The notes under the pieces: model-generated
What the model saw: only the letters and a program-made list of their open reading frames with translations
The model's database searches: none
What the model was told of the DNA's origin: nothing
Position numbers and translations under genes: made by a program
DNA from: Dama dama
Lineage: Eukaryota > Chordata > Mammalia > Artiodactyla > Cervidae
Length of the DNA stretch: 64,000 bases
Direction: 5' to 3'
Assembly (NCBI RefSeq): GCF_033118175.1
Contig: NC_083704.1
Span: 53,966,501 to 54,030,500, forward strand
In this document: positions 46,474 to 57,025 of the stretch, piece by piece
Layout: each line of letters opens with the position of its first letter
How positions within the stretch are numbered: position 1 is the stretch's first letter

Positions 46474-46843
46474 TTGTTCAGTTCAGTTCAGTCACTCAGT
46501 TGTGTCCAACTCTTTGCAGCCCCATGGACTGTAGCACAGTGAAGCTTCCCCTGTCCTTCACCATCTCCCGGAGCTTGCTCAATGGACTCAAGTCCATTGA
46601 GTTGGTGATGCCATCCAACCATCTCATCCTCTGTCATCCCCTTCTCCTTCTACCTTCAATCTTTCCCAGCATCAGAGTCTTCTCCAGTGAGTCAGCTCTT
46701 TGTATCATGTGGCCAAAGTATTGGAGCTTCAGCTTCAGCTGCCGTCCTTCCAATGAATATTCAGGGTTGGTTTCCTCTAGGATTGTCTGGTTTGATATCT
46801 TTGCAATCCAAGGGACTCTCAAGATTCTTCTCCAGCACCATAT
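46474..46843 (-). mobile_element. BovB (RTE) LINE, 3' end, antisense
   Basis: On the minus strand it reads like the C-terminal BovB reverse-transcriptase region (WCWRRILRVPW, YFGHMIQRADSLEKTLMLG words) and ends in the gttcagttcagtcactcag tail. It is 5'-truncated, and the frame breaks partway through, so it is dead. Confidence 0.9.
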
Positions 46844-48094
46844 AGTAGGTTTTCCATAAAGACCTCTCAATCTCTTCTGGTCTGCTAAGCTGACTTCCCC
46901 CTCAGCCCACGTGTAGAACCAGCACCCGCCAGGCCCCCTGCCACTCTCTGCTGGCTGCAGCTTCACTTGTCCCTGCTGCCCCCCCTCTTTCAGCACAGGC
47001 ACCTCTGGCCCCAGGCTTTTGCTGCCAAACCCACCAACGTTCTTGCCCCAGAGGTTCCCCTGTTCCCTGCAAAGTCTTGATTTTTCTTCCCATGATCTTA
47101 ACCTGTGGCCGCAGGCAGCCACCAGGAGACTGAGGATGTTGTGAGCCTCAGAAGTTGGAGTGTGGAAACTCTTACTACCGTTTCCTCTAATTACCTCCCC
47201 TCCTTATTTGTCTTCCTTTAACGGCCTGTCAACCAAAATCTCCCGCCTTTCCCTCGGCACCAGCGGCCTCAATTAGTGGCACATCTGTGGAGGTTGGAAC
47301 TGAAATACCCAACTACCAGTGCCCACTTGCTACCCCCAGCCTGTGCACAGGTACCTAATGACCTGGGTACTCTTTGGGGATAGTGCTGCCATCCTGGTGT
47401 CAAAGGGCAGGGACGCTGTCGCCAACATTTCTCACTCTGCCCCTGCAGAACTGGCCTTGGGAAGGGGCCCACCTAACCCCAAAGGGCACTCAGGAGAGGT
47501 GATCACCAGGAGGGGTGATGCCTTTTGTGCCAGTTCCCTGGGGCCATGATCCAGGCATTTATCCAGCAAACAGATGGCAGAGGATACCATGGGCCAGCCC
47601 TTCCCTAGGCATGGTGGAGATAGAGATGCTAGAGACAGCTATCAGTAGGAAGGGCTGGGAGGAGGCTGGTTAGGTTAGCTCAAGCTCCTTGACTCTTCTG
47701 TGAGGCACAGCCCCCCTCACCCCACCATTCTGTCCAGCAGAAAGGACTGCCCTGCCCAGAGGTGGGGGTGAGGACATCTGGTACAATCAGATATCTGGCT
47801 TGTCCTCCATAGAACTGGCCTGGCTTGGCCGTCCAAAGTCCGCTATATCCCTCCTGTTCCCCAGCCTCTGGGCCTACCAGCAGTTTGGGGCTCAGTGCAC
47901 CGTTATGCGAGGCACTGGAATCAGTGCCTTCCTTTGGTAACATGTTTGGGACCTATGGCAAGCCCCAGTCTGGTCCTTGAAGACTTACAGAAATCAGGGA
48001 AGAGGAGACTCCAAAGCTGTCTCCCCGGCTTGTGAGGGTAGGCAGGGGGTGGGGGAGCCCAGACAGGAATAAGGAGCCAAGTAAAGGTTGTCCT
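46844..48094. other. Intergenic, no gene seen
   Basis: Single-copy DNA without recognised exons. Confidence 0.4.
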
Positions 48095-48118
48095 GGGTTA
48101 GGGTTAGGGTTAGGGTTA
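48095..48118 (+). repeat. Short interstitial telomere-like repeat
   Basis: Four perfect copies of GGGTTA (the vertebrate telomere hexamer) directly precede the 5' end of a SINE. Confidence 0.95.
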
Positions 48119-48331
48119 CGGGCTTCCCAGGTGGCTCACACTGTAAAGAATCTGTCTGCAATGCAGGAGACCCGGGTTCGATCCCTGGGTTGGGAAGATT
48201 CCCTGGAGAAGGGAATGGCAGCCCACTCCAGTATTCTTGCCTGGAGAATTCCATGGACAGAGGAGCCTGGTGAGCTACAGTCCACGGGGTTGCAAAGAGT
48301 CAGACATGACTGAGCAACTAATACACACACA
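48119..48331 (+). repeat. Bov-tA SINE
   Basis: A sense copy from cgggcttcccaggtggctc to catgactgagcaactaatac, close to the family consensus and so fairly young. Imperfect target-site copies (taaaggt...cctg) at 48082-48097 and 48332-48347 enclose both it and the telomere-like tract. Confidence 0.85.
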
Positions 48332-49270
48332 TAAAGGTCAGCCTGAGCCTTATTTGCTTGCTGCTCTCGGGGTGAGAGGGGAAGCTCTGCCCTCTTCAGT
48401 TCAGGGGTTACCACACTTCCCCCTCAACTACAAATCCTCTTTAGGCTGACTCGTAAGTAGGTGGTGGGAGACTCGACTCACCCAGCTATGATAAAGTAGG
48501 GGCTCTTGCTCAGGGGTTTACTGGCCCACAGTCTTAATACTAGGCACAGAATCAGTGGGCAATTACTGCTTAGGGGGTCTTGCCCTGTTCCCAGCTGGCA
48601 GGGAGCATTCTCTCATCCTGTTTGGGCCAAGGGCAGAGCAGGGTCCCAGGGCAACTTCAGAGGAATCTCAGGGATGCTCTCTCCCAATCACGAGTGTTTC
48701 AGTTTACCAAGTAACTCATTCCCATTCTCACTTCATCCTGGAGGGGGGGTTGGGCACTCACACCAGCCTTCAGAAGGGAGGAGACTGAGGCTCTGAGAGG
48801 CCCACAAGCTGCAGAGTCAGGACTGACACCAGCCCAGCCTGCTCCCGGCAGCAGGGAAGAGCCAGGAGCCTCCAGGACAGAAGTGATTGGACTGTGCAGG
48901 GGTGAGTTTACTGGCACTGGAGAAGTTTAAATAGAGGCTGTGTAAGCCTTGGGGGCTGGGACTTGGGGCTGTACTGCATACAGTGCCCATTTAGCCCAGG
49001 GAAGTGAAATGAGCGGCTGCATAGGGCTGTATCTTGCCATTCCCAGCCTCGCATAACGGTGCAACTGGACCTGGTTCCCATTCAGGATTTTTTCTTTCTC
49101 TCAGGACCTGGAGACCTAATCCCCCCAAAGGGGGACTCTTGAAGGTAGTTGGAGCCCCTGGCCGTATGAGTTCAGCTCCGCTGCCCTCTACAGCGGTCTC
49201 TGCTGAAGCCTGCCATTCCACCATTAAACCTGTGACTCCAGGCCTTGAGCCTGTTGAAGGTCGAGCCCCC
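48332..49270. other. Intergenic, upstream of CACNA2D2
   Basis: Single-copy DNA leading into the CpG island. A partial CTCF-like word (GCTGCCCTCTACAGCGG) lies at about 49187-49203. Confidence 0.4.
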
Positions 49271-49274
49271 AGAA

Positions 49275-50250
49275 GGGTCACACACGCGCCTGCCGGGGAC
49301 TCTTGCCGCGAGTGCGGCGGAGAGGAGCATCGCAGTCTGAGGCGTGCGGCAGGGCGCACATCGGGAACTCGGACCGCGGCTGGGGCGCGGGACGCGCGCG
49401 CCCGGGCTCGGCTCGGCCCCGCGGGCCAGCAGGGCCGGCTCAGGGCGGCGCGGGGACGAGGGGCGCGCGGGCACCGGCGGGCGCGTGGCCGCGGCGGGGG
49501 CGCGCGGGGGCGGGCCGGACGGGGAGGGACGGGGGAGGGCGGCGCCGGCAGGTTCGCGGCGGCCGCTATTTGAGCGCGGGTCCCGGACCCGGCGCTCAGA
49601 GCGCTTGGAGCCGGCGCAGCGGAGAGATCGCAGCGCACGCCCCGCAGAGGTGCTGCGGCTCGGGCAGCCCTGGAGGCCCGGCGCGAAGAAGGCGAAGGAC
49701 GAGGAGAGGCGATTGCCGCCCGCCGCCTGTCACCCCCCCATACACACCCAACCCGCCGCCGCCCCCCCTCCCCGCGGCGCCGCATCTTGAATGGAAACAT
49801 GGCGGTGCGGGCTCGGACCTGCGGCGCCTCTCGGCCCGACCCGGCGCGGAAGGCGCTCCCATGGCCCAGCCTCGGCTCCCGGCTCGGCCCCGGCGCCCGG
49901 CGCCCGGCGGCCGGTCCCCCGTGCCCGCTGGCGCTGCTCCTGCCGCCGCTGCTGCTGCTCCCGCTGCTCGCCGCCCCCGGCGCCTCAGCCTACAGCTTTC
50001 CTCAGCAGCACACGTAAGTGGCCTCGGCCCGCCGCGGGACCCCGGCCGAGCCCGGAGCCCCACTTCGCACCCACCTCCCGCTCCCCGGCCCGCGCCCCAC
50101 TCCGGGGCGGGGGCGCCGAGTCGTGCCGCCCGCTGCGCCCGGGGGCGGCGACCCCAAGCCGAGAGGGCGGGCAGCCGGGGTCCCGGAGCTTCAGTCTGCG
50201 TCGCGAAACTTCCCAGCGGTGCCCCTTCTCCCTCCCATCCCCCAAACCGC
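49275..50250 (+). promoter_or_regulatory. CACNA2D2: CACNA2D2 CpG-island promoter
   Basis: Nearly 1 kb of very CpG-dense DNA surrounds exon 1. Upstream of the coding start are GC boxes (gggggcggg at about 49506) and G-rich repeats, and a weak TATA-like ctatttga at 49566-49573. A start site would then fall near 49595 (gctcaga), giving a 5' UTR of about 200 nt. The start site is inferred; CpG-island promoters often start at several positions. Confidence 0.75.
49799..50013 (+). CDS. CACNA2D2: CACNA2D2 coding exon 1 (signal peptide)
   Basis: The start ATG at 49799-49801 has A at -3 and G at +4, a strong context. The exon encodes 71 full codons plus two bases (AC) of a Thr codon, then donor gtaagtg. 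The protein starts MAVRARTCGASRP, has a Leu-rich hydrophobic core at residues about 43-60, and a likely signal-peptidase site after GASA, giving a mature start YSFPQQHT that I recognise from CACNA2D2. The hydrophobic core appears to have more Leu/Pro than the human one as I remember it. An ATG 8 nt upstream (49791) is in another frame and is not the start. A longer in-frame reading from TTG at 49787 is not needed. Confidence 0.9.
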
Positions 50251-53200
50251 GCAGGAGATCTCACTGGGGGTGGGGGGGTCCGAGCTCGCCAGCTGATTGC
50301 TTTGCAGCTGTCGGGGTGACAGGGGAGACCTGGGGTTGCGTGAGGGAGCGGCCAGAGACCCCCTGCCCGGCGGAGTCGGAGCCCCGCGTCTGGCTTAGGC
50401 TTCCTCCCGGGTCGGAAGCTGGTGCTTTAGATCCAGAGGTGGGGGACCCCCTCCACACCTGTCTTCGCTGGCCTTTTTCCTTTGAGAAGCAGGGCTGGAT
50501 GCAGAGTGCGGGCACCGTACTGTGTGGCCAGTGCCACACAAGGGGTCAGTGTCCCTCCTGCCAGCCCGTCCCCCACTACACCTCGGGGAAAGGTCCCCTG
50601 GAGGTGAAGGTGCCAGAGTGGAGGCAGAGGGTGAATGACAGGGAGGCCCCCCCCCCGCCCCCCCTGCTGATGCTGCCAGCAAGGTAATAGCATCTCTTGG
50701 CCCTGCCAGCTTCTACTGGTCCTCTGTAGTCCTGAGCCTTCTCTCCCTTCCTGAGAGCCTGGCAACTCGGGTGTCCTCCTCTGGGCCAGCTTGGCCAGAT
50801 GTGTCTGGGGTTGGGAATGGATATTCAGTGCGTGTGGCCTTTAGGACAGCAGCTGTCTGTGGGCACCGTGATCCAGCCTTATGTCAGTGCCTAGACACCC
50901 CTGTGGCTTTGGGGTACGGTGACCGACCACCTTGCTGTCTGTTACGTGTCTTGGGTCCGAGGAACCACCTGTCCCTGGACTCCTGCACCCAGTGGCTACA
51001 CTGGGGTTTGGGGAAATGAGTAACCGGGCTGCTTAGTGCTGGGAGTGAGGGCAGGGTCTGGCCTCGGGGAAAGGGCAAGACTGGTTCTGCGTCATTAGAT
51101 CAGTTCTGCCCAAGGGTAGGGGCCCCTGCTTTTGTGTTCTCCGGCTCGCAGACTCTCCCAGATGAGGAAAAGCAAAACTCAGGAAAGGCTTTGCCCGAGT
51201 CTCTCTCTGTCTTGTCATTTCCCTCCTCACACAGCCTGGCTGTGCTCAGGCGGCTGATCAGTAGGCAAATTACAGGTGCCGCACGGACGTGTCCTCTGTC
51301 AGCCGTCTGGATTTTTCGTGTGTGTATGTGGGGTGTGCGCAGGTAGAAGAGAATCATATGGAAGTTCAGGGTTTGTGGGTGCATTTTGTCTTTCATTTGC
51401 TGTGATGAAAATGGACTTCAGCCCCAATGTTTAAAAAGAACGAAAGCGTTATTTTTTTGTTGCTCTTCTTTCTTCCCCTCAAAGCCAAGACACAGCTATT
51501 CCCTCCACCCCCCCGGGCTGATATGTAGCTCTCTGAGTGAAGGTTTAAGTAGATGTCTCTTTTCACCTCTTCCCACTTTGCTCCCTCTCCTTGTGACCTG
51601 CAGTGGGTCAGATGGTTGCTGGGCCTGTGTTTTACACCTGTGAGACCCTGACCGGAGCGGACACCTGTCCCTCTGTCCCCAGTCAGAAGATGGGGAGGCG
51701 GGTGTGATGACAGCGGCACGCTTCCAGCTGGACGCTCGTCTCCTGTCGATATAGTTGGAGCTTATTTGTAGGTTTGGGACATGTCTTGCAAACCGTAACT
51801 AGAGAATGAGTGGAGTGGACTGGGGGCTGTGCGGCTCTGAGGGTCCAGGGGGCGGGGACTAATGGTGCGACGACACGCAGCGCTGGCAGTGACAGCCAGC
51901 GCCCTTCAGCTGCCCTGGTCCCACAGATGCCGACGCCCACTGATCCTTGGAGGGAGGAAGGGGAGGGGGTTGAGTGAAGGTCCCTCCCCCAGCCCCCTGC
52001 ATGCCTGGGCTTAGTTGGAGTTGGGACTTTTGTTGAGCTGACAGGAAAGGCTGAGGCTGCTGCCCTGGGGCTTCTCCGGCGGGTGGCCTCCGTGAACTCT
52101 CCCGGGTTAGCGTGGCCCGGCTAGGATACAACTTCCATACAGGTGCAGGTGGCTTTCTATGCTGGGCAGTGGGACCCTCTGCCTCATGGCCCTAGGGTGA
52201 CAGCCCCTCCGTGGAGAGGGCCCTTGACGCGAAAGTCATTTCCTCATTAGTGTCTGGCAGCGTGACAGGGCCCGGCTTTGCAAGCTGCTGGGTTTTAAGC
52301 AAACGTGGGTTTGGGTCTGTGGTTGCTTTGGCGACATGGGTCTCTGCCCACCCGGCAGAGCAGACCCTGGCTGCTGCTGGATGGAGGAGGGCAGAGGAGT
52401 TACCCCTGGACAGAGGGCAGGGCTTTGATTTGCGGGGGAGGTGCCCGATCACCTTCCCTGGACCTGGATCCGGTTTTCAAACAAGGCCAAGGCCACGTGT
52501 GCTTAAGTGCATGTGTGTGTATACGTGCCCTCGTGTCGGGGCTGAGGTGGGGCACACGGAGTCGGAGCACACATGGCCCGTTTCACCTGCTTCCTCCTGT
52601 TCCCCGTTTGCTGCTGACCGAGGGGCGGCCCTCACCGCTTGGCCTCTCCAGGGTCTTTTCCCTTCCCAGTTCTGTCAGCCTCCTTCCCCCTCCCCTGCCC
52701 CCTCCTTTGGTCTCTCATCTCTTCTCCCAACCCCTCCCCCCACTTCCTCACCCATCCCTCTGATCTCTCTGTGGCCACCCTGCCCTGCCCACCTCTTTTG
52801 TCACCTCTGTCAGACCGCTGTCCCCTGTTCTCCGGCATTCCTGGGTTTCTCTGTCTCCTGTTCCATGAGGTCCGGGCTGAACCACTGGCTGCACCCTCTT
52901 AGTCCCACTCCTTCCCAGTGATGGTGCTGGCCCACACCTCCCTTCCTCTAGGGGTAGGTGGGTGGGTGGGGAGCAGAAAGGATCCCGAGAGGTCTGGGTC
53001 CCCCAGCAGATTAATGACAGCCGGGTACATGTTCCTTTACCCGAGTGCCCATGACGGGGCATGCGTCAGTCTAGCTACGGTTAATGGTGGGTGACGTGTG
53101 TCTGTCTGGGCCTCCGAGCCCACGTCTTCACCTCCCTGTGGCTCCTCCTGTTAGAGGAAGGCAACATCACACATCTGGGTCCCCCGTTTCCCCAACAACC

Positions 53201-54139
53201 TGCCAACGGCTTTTGCAGGAAGGAGGAGGGGGCGAGGCTTCTTGATCTGCTGCCACTCCCACTGGCTCACATCTCGCCTAGTGCTCTCGATTCGGGGTGG
53301 AGGGACCCTTGGCTGAGGTCCACACCCAGGACTCACCTTTATTGGGCCAGCTCTGCCAGGCTGAGCCCTGAGATGGGAGTAGCTTGTTTGAAGACGAGCC
53401 CCCTCCTACTGTGCAGGTGAATCTCCCTCCCGAGTCTCTGGCACAACGGTGGCTCCAAGGAGAGACGACTCACAAGTAGAGTGAGCCCTTGGGGCCACCT
53501 TTGCCGCCCCCGCCCTCCCCACCCCCGCAGTGTGCAGGGCTCAGCCAGCTCTCTGGAGGAGGCAGTTTGGGGCATGGCGGGTGTCAGGTGTGGGTCCCGA
53601 AGGCGCAAGCTTTGGTCTCCAGAGCTGCCCTTCTCCATTGGGGTGACCTTGCCTCTGTTTCCCCGAATAAGATAATAGAGAACCTGCTTAAGAGGCTAAT
53701 GGTGAGAATTCATGGGAGAGGGTATCGCCTCTGGGGGGCAGGAAGTGTTCTGGCATGGGTGGGAGTCCTGGCAGCTGTTGATAACATTAACATCTACCCC
53801 TGATGCTACAGCATGCTGGGCCCCCACCCACCAATCTTTCCACGTTGTTCCCATGGGCTGAGCACCTCCCTGTCTCTCTGCTTTGTTATGCTGTCCCCTC
53901 ATCACTGCCTGCTTTTCTCAGGGGTTTAGATCCTTCCTCCAGGGTCTCACACCCACACTCTCCGGAGGCCTCTGTGTTGTGCCACTAGCTCAGGCTGTAC
54001 CCACCTACCAGAGATATCATCTCTGTGAGGAAGAGCACTGGGCTGCCTCCCTCATTCCCTGAAGCCCACCTTGACTAAAGAGGGGAATGTCACCAGGGCA
54101 ATGGTGGCCTCCCCTCACTGAGCCTGGGCCAAGTCCCTT

Positions 54140-54280
54140 ACCCACATTACATCCTTGACCTCAGACCCGATGGTCATGCCCCTCCTGCAGATGGGGAGAC
54201 TGAGACTCAGAAAGACGGAAGAACCTGCCCAAAGCCCCATAAGGACCAGGGCAGGGAGAGAACTAATCTATCAGGCGCTT
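54140..54280 (-). repeat. MIR-like SINE
   Basis: Antisense MIR core: cctgcagatggggagactgag followed by gaacctgcccaaagcccc. Confidence 0.55.
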
Positions 54281-56404
54281 AGCTGTCCTGCCAGGAGGCT
54301 GGGCACACCTGGGCAGTGGGCCCAGGAAGTTGGGATGGAGACGCAAAACTTGGGTATTTGGGAGAAAAGGAAGAGGCCTAAGACACATGAAGCACACCTA
54401 GGCTCCCAGCTGAAACCTCTCCTGCTCTGCCCCTCTGTTCTCTTCTGGGTCTCAGGCAACCCTGAGGGGGCCTTCCAGGGCCCATGGCCACCCAGCCAGC
54501 CCAGTGCTCAAGGCCCCTGTGCCTACCTCCACCCCCTCCCACTTGTACACGGGAGATCATGGAGCGACGCCCCCCCCGGCCCCCAGCCAGTGCAAGATTT
54601 TCCTTTTCCGAGGCTTTGAGTCACATGCAGAGTCACATGCCAGGCATGCCTGTCGTGGAGGGATAGGCAAGAGGGACTTCATCTCAAGACTCTGAGATGC
54701 CATCTCCCTCTCCAGGTTCTAGTGTGGTTCCAGAGAGAAAGGTCAGAGGTGAACGGGATGCGGATTGTTCATGGAAACCTGAGGCTGGGTTCTCTAGGGC
54801 CACGGCAGTTTTTTCAAGCCTGAGGGGACTTCAGAGGACTTGGACCTTAATAGATGCTTGCATTTTCATGCTCTGTGAACATGTGAAGCCTGGGGGGGCT
54901 GGGGAGTCAGGGTTCTATCTGCTAAGAAACTGTTCAAGGGGCAGCTGGAGGTTTGAGAGTCAAAGCAGGCAGGCATGTGGCATGCACCCTCCCTTTGAGG
55001 GTGGTGCTGTCTGTGAGTTAGGAGTGGTCTCTTTCTTTCTCCTTCCCCTTCCAGCACCCACCCACCCTGCCCAGTTCCATCCTCACGGGCTTCCAGATTT
55101 AAGATCTGCCTCGGGAACAGGTGACCTCTGTCCTTAAGTGAAGGTTCAGGGCCTTCGGTCTGAGGAGGGGGACCAGGGCCTGGGGTGCTCTAAAGACGAG
55201 GGTGGGGGGGACCTTCCCACTGCTGGCTGCATCCTTTCAGCCAATGGGGCAGCCTCTCTTCGTGTCAGGTTGGTTTTTTTTTTTTTTCTTTCCTGGTGCC
55301 TACTGTCTAAACAAGAAGCTACAGAATCAATATTCGTATTCCCAGAGGGAGGTGTATGTGTGGTTTTTACTTTTTTCCCTTTCCCTCCCTCTCTTGTCCT
55401 GTGTAACCCGAAGAGCCTCCTGAGCTGCCTGTGGCTAAGGGGAGGATGGAGGAGTTGGCGGTGCAGGTGGCCATGTGGATGGAGCTGCCCCTGGGGGGCT
55501 TACATGGGACTCAAGGATGCTGTCGTTTAGGTCCACACCGGCAGGACCTGGGACAGCACTCAGCCAAGCCCTGCGCGGGCACTGTGGGATTCAGGCAGTT
55601 GGTTTAGTGTCCCTGGCCTGGGTCCTGCTTATGGATCACCTAGTTACCCTCCCTCCTCATCTGGGCCTCTTCTTCCTGGGGCTAGTCCAGCCTGCTGGAC
55701 CCCTGGCCACTGCTGGTTCTGATGACTGAGCCTTTGAAGGATCTGGCCTTACAGAGCAGGAAACCCTGTGTACCTGGGTTTATGTGGAGGGAAATCTTCA
55801 ACATGGGGAGCCTGAGGATCCCCACCTTGGGTTGGCCTGGTCCTGGGGGCCTCTGTCAAAGGCAGTCCCAACCCAGTTCTCTCAGCTGTCAGCTTACATT
55901 GTGGTGACCTTGGACAGTCTCATCCACACCCCGGGCCTCAGTTTCCTCTCTTCCATGGCTCTTCTGAGTCTGACATTGGCAGTGCCTTAAGAAGACAGGT
56001 CCAGGATCTTTCTGCTCCTCTGCACACTCTGCTCCGGCTGTGGGGGGATGCCTGACCAGCTGAGCCCCACCTCCCCAGTGTGAGGAGCCCGCGCCTCCCA
56101 TACTGGCCTCTGGTCACACCTTGGGTGTCTGGAAGCTGCTTCTCAGACTGACCCACTTTGAGCTGTGATCAGCCTAATTGTTTAGCTGAGAGGGAGGGGC
56201 CCTGGAAGTCTTTCCCGCTGATTATTAACCATCTTTCCCTACCTTGGAAATGACTCATGAAACAAAGAGGAAAGAGGTGGGTAAGAAGCGGGAGAAGTCA
56301 TCCCCTCTGTCTCTCTTTCCTGATCCCCTTTAGACCCCTTGTTCCTGCCTGGGTGCCTTCCTTCCCTGCTGGACGAATCTTTCTGAACGAGTCCCCCCTA
56401 GACA

Positions 56405-56560
56405 CACACAGGAGCTCTGCCACGCCTCTCGCCAGCTGTGTAACCTTGGGAGGTTCCCCAGCCTCTCTGGGTCTTGGGCCTTGTCTGTAAAATCAGGTTC
56501 CCTTGATTGTGCTGCCTCATTGGGTGGGTTGGGGTGTGAAAGGTCGTGAGGGATGAATGA
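56405..56560 (+). repeat. MIR-like SINE
   Basis: Sense MIR: cagctgtgtaaccttggga, then tgtctgtaaaatcagg. Confidence 0.6.
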
Positions 56561-56734
56561 GCAAGGACAGGGGATTCTTACTGGATCTCTGAGGGTTCTC
56601 AGTCCAGCTGGGCCCATACTCCAAGTGCTAGGCACCTGTCCCATTGCCCATAGTGCCTGCCACCCAGCCAGGCCCTGAGACTCCATTGTGGTCTCTGGGT
56701 CCTTTCTCCTGTGCTTGGCCCTTGCCGTGGCCTG

Positions 56735-57025
56735 TGTGCACATGTAAGCTTATGTATGGAAGTGTCTGTATATTTGTGCTTTTATGTGTGTTTGTGCACA
56801 TTTGTTGGTTATGTTCATGTGTGTGCACACTTATGAGAATGACCATTTGTATATGAAGATGTGCTTGTGCGGGTGCATGTGAATGTGTGCTTCATGCACA
56901 TGTGCAGGTTGTGTGTACATGCACATGCATGAGTGTACACAGGTGTTGGTGTGTGCATGTGTGTGCGCCTGTGAATGTGAACGTGGGTGTGTCCTTCTGT
57001 GTGAGTGTGCATAGGTATGTGTGGT
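56735..57025 (+). repeat. Degenerate TG/CA-rich tract
   Basis: Nearly 300 bases are built from tgtg, gtgcatg and cacatg words, with no regular period. Confidence 0.7.

Noticed and set aside
49187..49203. CTCF site just upstream of CACNA2D2
   Set aside because: GCTGCCCTCTACAGCGG matches only part of the core, too weak to list as a feature.
48991..49800. Minus-strand open frame of 269 codons over the CpG island
   Set aside because: It is an Arg/Ala/Pro-rich chance frame opposite the CACNA2D2 promoter and exon 1, common in CpG islands; no known domain.
49303..50319. Plus-strand open frame of 338 codons
   Set aside because: It is a low-complexity frame spanning promoter, exon 1 and intron in a frame other than the real protein; composition alone explains it.
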